Source: Flavobacteriaceae bacterium (GTDB lineage: Bacteria; Bacteroidota; Bacteroidia; Flavobacteriales; Flavobacteriaceae). From it: 10,276 nt of DNA. The stretch's first letter is position 1. Each line of letters opens with the position of its first letter. The DNA is taken from the NCBI GenBank assembly GCA_021151665.1, contig JAGKWW010000075.1:1-10276 (forward strand), given 5' to 3'. The position numbers were made by a program, and so were the translations under genes. The notes under the pieces are model-generated. The model did not search any database and had not been told where the DNA came from. It saw nothing but the letters and a program-made list of their open reading frames with translations. Below, piece after piece: positions 1-7,708 of the stretch.

Positions 1-361
1 CCTCCAGGCAATTGGTATAAACTGTGTATGTTTCGTCCTGGAAGGTATGAGTAGGCTTCAAACTGAAAATAGAAGCTCCCCTGCCATTTTCAGCAACAAA
101 ATCTACAAGCCTTTGACGCACTTTGCCAGCCTTAGCCCCCTCCTGCCCCAACACCCTGTCTATCATGGCAAGCTGAGCGGTTATTTGCTGTATTGAGGAT
201 GACTTCGCCTTTAGTACAAGCGCTTTATCTTTAAGTTCGTTATTTTCCTTTATAATATCCAGCAAAGGCCCGAAAGAGCGCTTATAACCGGCAGCGCACA
301 CCATCACGCAAACGATCATCAGAGATTGTAACTTTATTTTGTATTTATATTGATCAAACAT
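1..361 (-). CDS. GspM/PilO-like inner-membrane assembly protein, 3' end cut by window edge
   Basis: The frame is open from an ATG at 361-359 down to base 1, giving 120 codons with no stop. The ATG lies one base after the stop of the GspL-like gene, so the two are almost certainly co-translated. The visible protein has a short basic cytoplasmic start, one hydrophobic segment at about residues 11-25, then a charged, heptad-like helical stretch at about 33-80 rich in K, E, L, Q and A, and then the start of a mixed alpha/beta region. This bitopic topology with a periplasmic coiled coil is what GspM and PilO look like, and their genes normally follow gspL or pilN. In those families the protein pairs with GspL/PilN and links the ATPase platform to the periplasm. 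Sequence identity in the family is low, so the call rests on topology and position. The C-terminal ferredoxin-like domain would lie outside the window. Confidence 0.7.
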   Translation of the reverse strand, partial: MFDQYKYKIKLQSLMIVCVMVCAAGYKRSFGPLLDIIKENNELKDKALVLKAKSSSIQQITAQLAMIDRVLGQEGAKAGKVRQRLVDFVAENGRGASIFSLKPTHTFQDETYTVYTNCLE

Positions 362-362
362 G

Positions 363-1535
363 TTACAATAAAAGTTTTAGTTCAAAATGCTGAATATCAT
401 TCTTATCCTTCTTTAGCGTAATAATTTCGAGCTTCTTCAGCCATTGGACATTTTCCGTGGTTTTTATCCACGAATTCAGAGCTTTTTCATCAGAGGCGAC
501 ACCTTTTAAAAGAATATGCGAGGCGTTGAGCAACACTTTCTTGTTTTCTTTGATATCTGATTGTACCGGAACAATTTCCATCTCATCTATCTGAATCTGG
601 TGCGGTATGCTATTAATGAGCGTACTGCTGTAAAAGCTCAGGAAGTTCTTAGAGAGATGTCCTGCATCCTCCATCATCTTCATCTTAATCCCCTTTTGCT
701 TTTCCAGGTTTACGATGTTCTTGTACGTTTGCCCCGAAAAGATATTTTCCTGGTTAAGTGCCGCGTTTTCGGAGGAATATTTCCAGGTGAGCAGGTAGCT
801 GGAAAACAGTGTGAGGAACATTGTTACCAGGAAAGCTACCCCTATTCTGTTAAATGCCCTTTTATAAATCGCTTCAGTTGGCTGTACTTCTTTCGGCATA
901 CTGCCTGAAATGCCGGGCCGGCCTGTAAAAAAAGATATGCCTGCCCCATATAGCAGTATGTGCCATGAAGACAGCTGGTGTCCGTCGATCTCCGTCTTAC
1001 TATCACATTTGTCTTCGCGGGAAAAGGCAGAGAGTGAACCGTTCAGAAACTCAAGTTGCCAGTCACCGGAAACCAAAGCATTTTCTCCTGAAACTTTTTT
1101 AAACAACGCTCCCGCAAATGGCCCGATATAAAAATCTATTATATCTAATTTATAGCTTAACAGTTTTTCAACAGTCTTATCAAACTGGCTGCGCCTTGCA
1201 AAACTTATAAAGCTTTGCTGCCCGGAATCTGTTTTCGTATAATACAGGGTAGTAAAGTCCAGGCCTCGCTCCCAAGCAAGGTCTGTCTGGTTGGTCCTGT
1301 CGATTTTTTTATTCAGGACGCCTTTTCCATCAACGCATAAAATTACCGGGACCTTACCCGGAATGTTTTTAACAGCCGTTTCTAGTTCTCTAAAAGAAGT
1401 GGCTGAGGATATCATAAGCACGTTGCCCTTTTTTCGCAAGTGGAGGATAAAAACTTCCTCTGCATCGTCAAGCTTACGGATCCCCATAACGGCAACGTTT
1501 TTAAACCCGAATATTTTCTTTACAAACCTTTCCAT
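363..1535 (-). CDS. GspL-like (PilM+PilN-like) T2SS/T4P assembly protein
   Basis: This 390-residue protein has the GspL layout. A cytoplasmic region of about 225 residues without membrane segments would correspond to the PilM/actin-like part. A single transmembrane helix follows at about 231-251 (starting IGVAFLVTMFLTLF), and then a periplasmic region of about 140 residues with a helical stretch and a PilN-like alpha/beta end. GspL recruits the GspE ATPase to the inner membrane and pairs with GspM. Length and single-helix topology fit GspL (about 400 residues) rather than separate PilM and PilN proteins. The ATG begins one base after the secretin stop codon, and the stop is one base before the next ATG, so it sits in the middle of a coupled operon. 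I see no enzymatic motif. The family call rests on topology and neighbours; primary sequence is weakly conserved in this family. Confidence 0.75.
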   Translation of the reverse strand: MERFVKKIFGFKNVAVMGIRKLDDAEEVFILHLRKKGNVLMISSATSFRELETAVKNIPGKVPVILCVDGKGVLNKKIDRTNQTDLAWERGLDFTTLYYTKTDSGQQSFISFARRSQFDKTVEKLLSYKLDIIDFYIGPFAGALFKKVSGENALVSGDWQLEFLNGSLSAFSREDKCDSKTEIDGHQLSSWHILLYGAGISFFTGRPGISGSMPKEVQPTEAIYKRAFNRIGVAFLVTMFLTLFSSYLLTWKYSSENAALNQENIFSGQTYKNIVNLEKQKGIKMKMMEDAGHLSKNFLSFYSSTLINSIPHQIQIDEMEIVPVQSDIKENKKVLLNASHILLKGVASDEKALNSWIKTTENVQWLKKLEIITLKKDKNDIQHFELKLLL

Positions 1536-1536
1536 C

Positions 1537-3435
1537 TTAATAGATAATTGTAGGCCTGATAAATATATGCAGCTTGGATGTGCTTTTTGATTTACGACGG
1601 CTGCTAAAGAACCAGTTAATTACCGGTATGCGCGACAATAGGGGCACTCCGCTTCCCGAATTTTCTTTTTGAAGTTCATCCAGTCCGCCCAACAATACCA
1701 TTTCATTATTCTTTACCCTTACCAGCGACTGAAACTTCTGGGTTGCTTTTCCGGGAGGAGCAGTCTCGCCTACCCTCGCCAGAAACGAGCTCTTTTCTAC
1801 CGAAATATTAAGCGTTACATTTTCATCGGCAGAAACATTTGGCTTGATGGTTACGCTCAGGTTTGCCTCAGTAGATTTCCAGGAACCCGACTGCAGAATG
1901 TTATTGCTTATACCGCCGGTGAGAAGCTGGTTGTTCTGCTCAAAATAATAGCTTGTTTCGCCGATGGCCAACTTTGCTTCATGACCGCTTATTGTTGCTA
2001 TTTTTGGGGTCGATTCTATTGTGATAACCGAATTGTCTTCCAGGAATTTGAGGTTGAGGTAAAACGCTTCAGAAACCTTTCCGAGCTTTACAACACCAAG
2101 CCCGTTAAAAGCATCAATAAGGCTGTTAACCGAAGAGCCATTAAGCGTCATATCGCCCGTTGGGAAAAGGCTGCCCCCGGTCTTTACCTGTGTTTGCTTA
2201 TCAAGCCCGGCCTTTAGCCCAGTCTGTATGTCATACGATTTATTATACTGTACTATCATTACATCAATCTGCACCAGGGGCACCACCCTGTCTATTTGCT
2301 GCACATAAGCTCTCATCTCATCTATGGTGCTCTTAGAGCCGGAAACTATCAGTGCGTTTAGCTCTACAAATTCTTTTATTTCAAGCTTTTCAGAAAATAT
2401 CTTTGGCAGTGATAGCAATACCGACTCTATCGACCTGTTCTCTAAGGGTATTGTCTCTGTAGAACGCAGGCCTTCGGTTGAATTTTCGCCGATAAGGTAA
2501 AAATTATTCTGGCGCCTGTAGGTGTATTTCTTTCCCTTAAATACATGTTCCAGCAAGTCATCAAACGTGATATTATCCGCCATGAGCGTCGTTTTTTCAT
2601 TTTCCGGCTTGTTGTATAAAAAGTAGGTAATGTTCAGCTTCTCGGCGGCATCAACTAAAAGTTCGGCAGCGTCTGCATTGTTTGCCCGGACAGTTAGAAA
2701 ACCGTTTTTGTTTGTACTGACTTCAAAGAATCCATCTGACGAACTTGATTTTGGCCGCCCCCGCACCGTTGTCCTGTCTGAAGCGGAAGCCGGGCTCCCC
2801 TTCGACAAAAAGTAAATGCCATTTTCATCCTTAACGGCGGTAAGTTCGTTTGATTTTGCCATCATTTCGATTACCTGGTCAAAAGGGCGGTTCAGTATAT
2901 ACGAAGTAATAATATTCCCCTTTACATCCTGTGCAATCAATACATTTTTACCCGAACGGTCTGTTATAGCCTTTGCAACAGACCCAAGCGAATCGTTCTG
3001 CAATTTCACCGAAAGGAAATCATTTTGCGGGTTATAATATACATCTACCGGTTTCGCGACACGCTTTTCTACGACCTTTTGTTCTTTCCGCTTCTTGAAA
3101 AGGATGATATTACTCATAAAGCTTATCTCCAGATCATACTTATCTGCCAGAAAAAGGAAAACATCTTTCACTGTAACGTCATAAAAATTATTGGTAACCA
3201 CCTGATTCAGGTCGGTGTCTACACTCACGTTAAGCTTATACTCTCCGGCAATAGTTGTTATAAAATCGTGTAGCGTAAGGCCCGAAACATCAATCTTAAG
3301 CACCTCTTTAAGCCCGGGCTTTTGTGTTGAAAATTCGTCAAACCTCAGGCTTAGTGCTTCCATATCCTGTTGGGCGTGGAGTAGGACAGGCATTAAAGCA
3401 AGCAATAAAACAAGAAATAATTTTTTCACCATCAT
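1537..3435 (-). CDS. Type II/IV secretin (GspD/PilQ-like) outer-membrane channel
   Basis: This 632-residue protein begins with a Sec signal peptide, likely cut after Ala21 (VLLHA followed by QQD). Three similar STN/N0-like modules follow at about 44-115, 142-212 and 245-316. A short Ser/Arg-rich linker at about 214-235 separates the second from the third. An N3-like module at about 325-385 leads into the C-terminal secretin domain at about 386-632. Secretin hallmarks visible are TPKIATISGHEAKLAIGE (476-493), the VPLLSRIPVINWFF stretch (597-610) and the terminal KLHIFIRPTIIY. Secretins form the multimeric outer-membrane gate for substrates or a pilus. There is no lipobox and no obvious pilotin-binding tail: the protein ends right after the last strand. 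The ATG overlaps the ATPase stop as ATGA; a second ATG follows immediately. The family is certain; choosing GspD over PilQ is by context. Confidence 0.95.
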   Translation of the reverse strand: MMVKKLFLVLLLALMPVLLHAQQDMEALSLRFDEFSTQKPGLKEVLKIDVSGLTLHDFITTIAGEYKLNVSVDTDLNQVVTNNFYDVTVKDVFLFLADKYDLEISFMSNIILFKKRKEQKVVEKRVAKPVDVYYNPQNDFLSVKLQNDSLGSVAKAITDRSGKNVLIAQDVKGNIITSYILNRPFDQVIEMMAKSNELTAVKDENGIYFLSKGSPASASDRTTVRGRPKSSSSDGFFEVSTNKNGFLTVRANNADAAELLVDAAEKLNITYFLYNKPENEKTTLMADNITFDDLLEHVFKGKKYTYRRQNNFYLIGENSTEGLRSTETIPLENRSIESVLLSLPKIFSEKLEIKEFVELNALIVSGSKSTIDEMRAYVQQIDRVVPLVQIDVMIVQYNKSYDIQTGLKAGLDKQTQVKTGGSLFPTGDMTLNGSSVNSLIDAFNGLGVVKLGKVSEAFYLNLKFLEDNSVITIESTPKIATISGHEAKLAIGETSYYFEQNNQLLTGGISNNILQSGSWKSTEANLSVTIKPNVSADENVTLNISVEKSSFLARVGETAPPGKATQKFQSLVRVKNNEMVLLGGLDELQKENSGSGVPLLSRIPVINWFFSSRRKSKSTSKLHIFIRPTIIY

Positions 3436-4832
3436 TTAGCATTTATCAGTATTGAGTATATTTCATCAAGCGAAGTAACTCCGGCCGCAAGCAACGCATA
3501 CGCTTTTTGCGAGAGAGTTTCGTAATTCGCAGATATTTCTTCAGGCTTCCCGCTTTTAATAGATTGGGCAGTCGCAAGGTTCACAGGCATTAATTCGTAT
3601 ATCGCTACCCGGCCACGGTAGCCGGTATGATAACAACTGTTACATCCTATGGGCTTGAAAATCTCATGTAGCGGATATGGGGCCTCAAAACTTTCCGGCA
3701 GGCTGCTGCTGTCAATTTGGTGGGGCTGCCTGCAATCAGGGCAAAGTTTTCGCACAAGTCGTTGCGCTACCGAAAGGTTGAGCGTTTCCGCGATAAGATA
3801 CGGCGGTATTCCCATATCAGTAAGCCGTGACAGTGTTCCTGCGGCAGAATTGGTATGTATGGTGGAAAGCACAAGGTGGCCTGTGAGCGATGCTCTTATA
3901 GCCATCAGGGCCGTTTCAGGATCCCTGATCTCGCCCAGCATTATAATATCCGGATCCTGCCTCAGGAAGGAACGCAATGCCGCAGCAAAAGTTAGCCCAA
4001 TATCTTCTTTAAGCTGCACCTGGTTTATTCCTTTTAAAGTATATTCTATTGGATCTTCTACTGTAACGATATTGCGATGCCTGCTATTAAGTAAACGCAG
4101 CGTGGCATACAGGGTGGTTGTTTTTCCTGATCCGGTTGGGCCGCTAATAAGCAAAATACCATTGGGCTTCTTTACTGCCTCTGTATAAATTGCCAATTCC
4201 GATTCACTAAACCCAAGCGTCGCCAAATCAATGTTAGAGGCATCCTGGCCTAACAAACGCATCACGATCTTTTCGCCGAAGAGCGTAGGCAGTATCGATA
4301 CACGGATGTCAAAATCAGGCGTAGTGATCCGGCCATCCTGCGGAAGCCTTTTCTCAGTAATGTTAAGCTTGGCTTTTATCTTGACTTTATTTACCAGTTC
4401 CAGATAATTTTCGTGTTCCAGCCGGTAGCGCTCTATCAGTTGCCCGTCGATACGAAGCCTGATGCGGGCAGTGTCTTCATAGGCTTCAAAATGTATATCG
4501 CTGCTTTTAAGTGCCCTGGCCTCCGAAAGCAGCTTTTCAAGAAAGTCGAACGAATCTACACTTAGTGTTTCATTGGTATCAAAAGCCCTGTCTTTTCGGT
4601 AATGAAGGGATAGTGCCTTTTCTAATTCATGCGTTGGTACCGGATGAAGTGTAACAGTAAAACCAAGCAGGAGCTCGAGTTCATCTTTTATATCTGCGAG
4701 GCCCGTCTCTGCCTCATCTACGTATAATGTACATGCATCCTGTTCGACATGTTTTGGTAGCACGCGATAGTGGTTAGCCATATCTGCTGACAGGAGGTGT
4801 TGATTTTCTATATCGATGATCAGTTCTGCCAT
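3432..4832 (-). CDS. GspE/PilB-family secretion/assembly ATPase
   Basis: This 466-residue cytoplasmic ATPase powers pseudopilus or pilus assembly. Visible elements in order are a short, diverged N-terminal region (1-90), the N2-like region with SDIHFEAYED (111-120), the Walker A motif GPTGSGKTT (231-239), an aspartate-box region (about 257-262), the Walker B-like DIIMLGEIRD (295-304), the His box GHLVLSTIHTN (318-328), and four cysteines in two CxxC pairs (Cys364/367 and Cys397/400) followed by YRGRVAIYELM. The tetracysteine zinc module is typical of GspE/PilB and absent from PilT-type retraction ATPases, so this is an assembly motor. At 466 residues it is shorter than many PilB proteins, consistent with a reduced N-terminal domain. 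Its ATG overlaps the peptidase stop (TAATG), and its own stop overlaps the secretin start. Confidence 0.96.
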   Translation of the reverse strand: MAELIIDIENQHLLSADMANHYRVLPKHVEQDACTLYVDEAETGLADIKDELELLLGFTVTLHPVPTHELEKALSLHYRKDRAFDTNETLSVDSFDFLEKLLSEARALKSSDIHFEAYEDTARIRLRIDGQLIERYRLEHENYLELVNKVKIKAKLNITEKRLPQDGRITTPDFDIRVSILPTLFGEKIVMRLLGQDASNIDLATLGFSESELAIYTEAVKKPNGILLISGPTGSGKTTTLYATLRLLNSRHRNIVTVEDPIEYTLKGINQVQLKEDIGLTFAAALRSFLRQDPDIIMLGEIRDPETALMAIRASLTGHLVLSTIHTNSAAGTLSRLTDMGIPPYLIAETLNLSVAQRLVRKLCPDCRQPHQIDSSSLPESFEAPYPLHEIFKPIGCNSCYHTGYRGRVAIYELMPVNLATAQSIKSGKPEEISANYETLSQKAYALLAAGVTSLDEIYSILINAK

Positions 4833-5323
4833 TAGTAAGTTATTATAGTTCCAAAAACCTGATTACCAAACACGACATCTTTAATTATAATAAGCAGTAA
4901 ACCCATAGACGCAAATCCCGCAAGAGGGACTGTCTTTTCTGATGCCTTTTTGTGGAGCATAAAATGAAGGACAATGGAAACCAACAGAGAATAAATAAAA
5001 AACATGATGAAATCCCTTAAAAGGAATAAGGGGGCAACACCGATATAAAAAAGTAAATCTCCCAGTCCGAAAGCAGAAGTAAAGATATTGCCCTTCCCCG
5101 ATTTTAGCTTCAGATATATTGCCAGAACAGAGAGGGTTGCAGCGAGAAAGCCGATATTACACAACGCCTGCTTCATGTGGAAAAAAAACGGAAAATGCCC
5201 CACACCTGCGCCACAGCAAAATACGATTACGGGAAGGATTATATGAATCTTCCTGAACTGCATATCTTGCCAGAGCATTAGCAACAGGCTTATCACAATT
5301 ATCAGTACAATGGCCACTTTCAT
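4832..5323 (-). CDS. Prepilin peptidase, A24 family, catalytic domain only (PilD/GspO-like)
   Basis: This 163-residue polytopic membrane protein has about five or six hydrophobic segments. Two aspartates sit where the A24 family keeps its catalytic pair: Asp20 in the WQDMQFRKI context after the first membrane helix, and Asp89 in FGLGD, the conserved GxGD motif. Enzymes of this family cut the short leader of type IV prepilins on the cytoplasmic face of the inner membrane. Classical PilD/GspO proteins are around 250-290 residues and carry an N-terminal region with two CxxC pairs linked to N-methylation. That region is missing here, so this protein resembles the short TadV/CpaA-like catalytic core. 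It starts directly after the GspG-like gene with no gap and shares one base with the ATPase start. It is the obvious candidate to process the neighbouring prepilins. Confidence 0.88.
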   Translation of the reverse strand: MKVAIVLIIVISLLLMLWQDMQFRKIHIILPVIVFCCGAGVGHFPFFFHMKQALCNIGFLAATLSVLAIYLKLKSGKGNIFTSAFGLGDLLFYIGVAPLFLLRDFIMFFIYSLLVSIVLHFMLHKKASEKTVPLAGFASMGLLLIIIKDVVFGNQVFGTIITY

Positions 5324-5755
5324 TTATTCTTTCGTAACTTCTGTAAGCATTTTTTTTTCATTGATCTCCCATGTATTGAACGCTCCGTCGCCATCCAGAT
5401 CTGTAACCGATGTAGCCCTTGCCAGGAATGTATTGGCAGAGGCTTCTATAATCTCAATCTTATAAACCGCCTGGCCGCCGTCCTCTACAGTTGCTTCCTG
5501 TTCAAATCCGATTTCTTCGAGGTTTGGAGAGTATTTGGAAAAACGATAAAAATTGCTTTTTTGCAGGCCGTATACCTGGTTGAGCATTGCCTGCGCCTCT
5601 ATAGCTTTTGCCTGCCCAATCACTGATGTCTGGTTAGGCAATACCATTAGCAATAATATCCCGATTATACACAGAACAATTAGTATTTCGGTTAGTGTAT
5701 AGGCGGCGGCATAGCCTTTATTATATATTTGTTTAAGCCTTTTTATCTGGTTCAT
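5324..5755 (-). CDS. GspG-like major pseudopilin / type IV pilin-like protein with EF-hand-type calcium loop
   Basis: This 143-residue prepilin has a basic leader (MNQIKRLKQIYNKGYAAA), then YTLTEILIVLCIIGILLLMVLP, the classic N-terminal pilin helix with Glu at mature position 5 and a helix-kinking Pro. Cleavage would fall after Ala18, giving mature Tyr1 and Glu5; the usual Gly at -1 is replaced by Ala. The helix continues amphipathically (AKAIEAQAMLNQVYGLQ), followed by a small globular domain. Near the C-terminus, residues 119-130 read DLDGDGAFNTWE and match an EF-hand-type loop with acidic residues at positions 1, 3, 5 and 12. GspG proteins bind calcium in this C-terminal region. This would be the major subunit of the pseudopilus. 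The gene lies four bases after gspF and abuts the peptidase gene. Whether it forms a T2SS pseudopilus or a surface pilus cannot be decided from sequence alone. Confidence 0.9.
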   Translation of the reverse strand: MNQIKRLKQIYNKGYAAAYTLTEILIVLCIIGILLLMVLPNQTSVIGQAKAIEAQAMLNQVYGLQKSNFYRFSKYSPNLEEIGFEQEATVEDGGQAVYKIEIIEASANTFLARATSVTDLDGDGAFNTWEINEKKMLTEVTKE

Positions 5756-5759
5756 AATT

Positions 5760-6878
5760 TTACCTGTTTATTATTTTACTTAAGTCGAACATCGGGGCGT
5801 ACATTGATATCATTATGGTACCCACTATAAGCCCTATGATAATGATGATGGCGGGTTCAAGGATTACACCCACCATTTTGGTTTTATGGGCAATCTCTTC
5901 ATTATATTGCTCTGTTAGCTTTTCAAACATAATATCCAACTGGTTTACCTGTTCTGCCACATCTACCATAGACACCATTTTTTCCTCATATACTTTGTGT
6001 TTCCTGAAACTGTTGCTTAGCGATCCGCCTGATATAATATCCTGCTTTACATTTGCGAGTGAACTTTCTATCGGGTAATAACCTATCATTTTGCCGGTAA
6101 GATCGAGCGCGTTAATAAGTGGAGTGCGGGCTGAAGTAAGCAGGCTCATTGACTGGCAAAACCGTGACAGGTAAATTTTCTGAACCAACGGACCGAAAAA
6201 TGGCATTTTTAAAACCAGCGACGACGTTACGGCGCGGTAAGCAGCCTTTTTCCGCATGGCATAATGCAGTGCTACCAACGCTGCAATGATAATTCCGGTT
6301 ATACCGAAAACTACTCCGGAATTTTTTGAAAGCATCAGGATTACCTGTGTGCTCTTGGGCAGTTCGCTGTTAAACTGCCGGAACACCGATTCAAACATAG
6401 GCACCACCCTTGTAAGCATAAAATAAAGTACCAGGAAGGTAACTGAAAGCACTATCACAGGATAAGTAAGTACCGAAACCATTTGACGCTTCATCTGTAT
6501 CTTGCGGGTATAAAACTTCTGGAGCTCGCTAAGCACTTCTTCGAGCCGGCGGGTTTCCTCACCTATCTGCACGCTGTAATATTCATAGGGAGAAAATTTT
6601 CCTGTCGCCATCATGGCTTCATACACAGGGCTCCCTTCAATTATATCTTTTTTCAGCGCCGTAATAAGCTCTTTCTCTTTGCTGTTCTTAGTCATCCCGA
6701 TGAGAATCTCGAGTGATTTTTTGAAATCCACACCCGATCTAAGCAGCATACCAAGCTCACGGTAGAACATTTCCTTGTTCTTATCGGTAAAGCCACGGCC
6801 GATTCCCACCGGCTTAAACAGGGTGCTTCCCCCGCTTAAGGGTTGCTCGTTCTTATATGCGCTGAGGTCAATGCTCAT
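5760..6878 (-). CDS. GspF/PilC-like inner-membrane platform protein
   Basis: This 372-residue protein has the duplicated T2SSF layout. The first cytoplasmic domain spans about 36-137 (opening with FYRELGMLLRSGV and containing GEETRRLEEVL). Membrane helices follow at about 138-160 and 188-208. The second cytoplasmic domain spans about 236-340 (SRFCQSMSLLTSARTPLINAL, MVDVAEQVNQLDIMFEKL), and the last membrane helix at about 344-365 starts at LEPAIIIIIGLIVG. Both repeats show the family's xxFxxxLxxLLxSG and VxxGExxxxL-type patterns. GspF/PilC is the rotary adaptor between the ATPase and the extruded pilin helix. At 372 residues it is slightly shorter than the roughly 400-residue norm, mainly at the N-terminus. 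Its ATG overlaps the end of the GspJ-like gene by 11 bases. Confidence 0.95.
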   Translation of the reverse strand: MSIDLSAYKNEQPLSGGSTLFKPVGIGRGFTDKNKEMFYRELGMLLRSGVDFKKSLEILIGMTKNSKEKELITALKKDIIEGSPVYEAMMATGKFSPYEYYSVQIGEETRRLEEVLSELQKFYTRKIQMKRQMVSVLTYPVIVLSVTFLVLYFMLTRVVPMFESVFRQFNSELPKSTQVILMLSKNSGVVFGITGIIIAALVALHYAMRKKAAYRAVTSSLVLKMPFFGPLVQKIYLSRFCQSMSLLTSARTPLINALDLTGKMIGYYPIESSLANVKQDIISGGSLSNSFRKHKVYEEKMVSMVDVAEQVNQLDIMFEKLTEQYNEEIAHKTKMVGVILEPAIIIIIGLIVGTIMISMYAPMFDLSKIINR

Positions 6879-7386
6879 AGTAATCTTTTTCCTTTAATAA
6901 TCCTGACGCATAAATTTTTTTATAAAAAGCATAGTTTTGTTCCTGCTGCCCGCGCGCCGCTATCTTCAGGCTAAGCCGCTGGTACTGCAGGCACGGATTT
7001 TTGCCTTTCAGCGTATCCATACGCATTTGGGGCAAAGGGAAATGAAAAGTGTCTTTAAATCCCCTCTCTGTATGTATTACATACTCGTCGGACCCCTTAT
7101 ATTCCGAGACTTTTCCGTCATAACTTTCAAAAACAAGTCCTTCCGGAGTCAACCTCATTTTTTCGGATCCTGATATCAGTTTGTTTAAACTGTAACTAAG
7201 CCGGTTCACATCACTTATATATTCATTCTGTATTTCAAAATCGTTCAGCCGTTGGGTTGTTACTGTAATGATCACGTAGACCACCGATAAAATAATGGCG
7301 GTTACTGCCATGCCCACCAAAACCTCTACGGTACTAAAGGCATCTGCCCGCCTATTCAGCATTGAGGTAATAATATTTTTCCACAT
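6868..7386 (-). CDS. GspJ-like minor pseudopilin
   Basis: This 172-residue protein has a type III (prepilin) leader: a basic N-terminus ending in NRRADA, then FSTVEVLVGMAVTAIILSVV with Glu at mature position 5 if cut after Ala16. The -1 residue is Ala, not Gly. The helix is followed by TVTTQRLNDFEIQNEYISDVNRLSYSLNKLISGSEKMRL, whose polar helix and 'L...I..S..' pattern resemble GspJ-type pseudopilins, which are among the larger minor pseudopilins. A beta-rich C-terminal domain follows. Minor pseudopilins GspI, J and K form the tip complex that primes pseudopilus assembly. Position between the GspI-like and GspF genes supports the role. The gene overlaps the GspI-like gene by 35 bases and gspF by 11. 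The J rather than H or I assignment is tentative. Confidence 0.8.
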   Translation of the reverse strand: MWKNIITSMLNRRADAFSTVEVLVGMAVTAIILSVVYVIITVTTQRLNDFEIQNEYISDVNRLSYSLNKLISGSEKMRLTPEGLVFESYDGKVSEYKGSDEYVIHTERGFKDTFHFPLPQMRMDTLKGKNPCLQYQRLSLKIAARGQQEQNYAFYKKIYASGLLKEKDYYEH

Positions 7387-7708
7387 GTGGCTTTATACTA
7401 TCGTTACAGCTTACACGGATTATTTTATATCCTTTGTATACCTCTTCCTCTATCAGCATTCTGTCATCTTCTGTATACTTTACAAGTAGAGAGTCCTGCC
7501 CCAGCATCGTTGCAAAAAAAACCTCGTCCATCGCATTGTTACGATTATAGAACCTTGCGCTTGTACGCATAGTAAAAACCTGTGAATAAATAAGCACAGC
7601 AGTAACAAGGCAAATCGCGATAATGCTTAATGCCGCTACCGACTCTATAAGTGACCCTGCCCGAACGTTAAAGTACTTTTTTGATAAGCGCATAACGACG
7701 TGATTCAT
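7352..7708 (-). CDS. GspI-like minor pseudopilin
   Basis: This 118-residue prepilin-like protein has the leader MNHVVMRLSKKYFNVRA, followed by GSLIESVAALSIIAICLVTAV. With cleavage after Ala17 the Glu sits at mature position 5; cutting at the more usual place after Gly18 would put it at position 4. The first option agrees with the other prepilins in this operon. The size and small C-terminal domain fit GspI, the smallest minor pseudopilin, which pairs with GspJ and GspK at the tip. Two in-frame ATGs are possible, 7708 and 7693. The first overlaps the upstream gene by 41 bases and the second by 26; I chose the first because it gives a leader of usual length, but both are workable. The GspI name is by size and gene order. 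Confidence 0.78.
   Translation of the reverse strand: MNHVVMRLSKKYFNVRAGSLIESVAALSIIAICLVTAVLIYSQVFTMRTSARFYNRNNAMDEVFFATMLGQDSLLVKYTEDDRMLIEEEVYKGYKIIRVSCNDSIKPHVEKYYYLNAE

Noticed and set aside
1669..2217. Plus-strand open frame of 182 codons within the secretin gene
   Set aside because: It is antisense to the conserved secretin domain, with no family signature or upstream signals.
3649..4188. Plus-strand open frame of 179 codons within the ATPase gene
   Set aside because: It is antisense to the Walker A/B and Cys-motif region of GspE; its low-complexity Ser/Ile content shows nothing coding-like.
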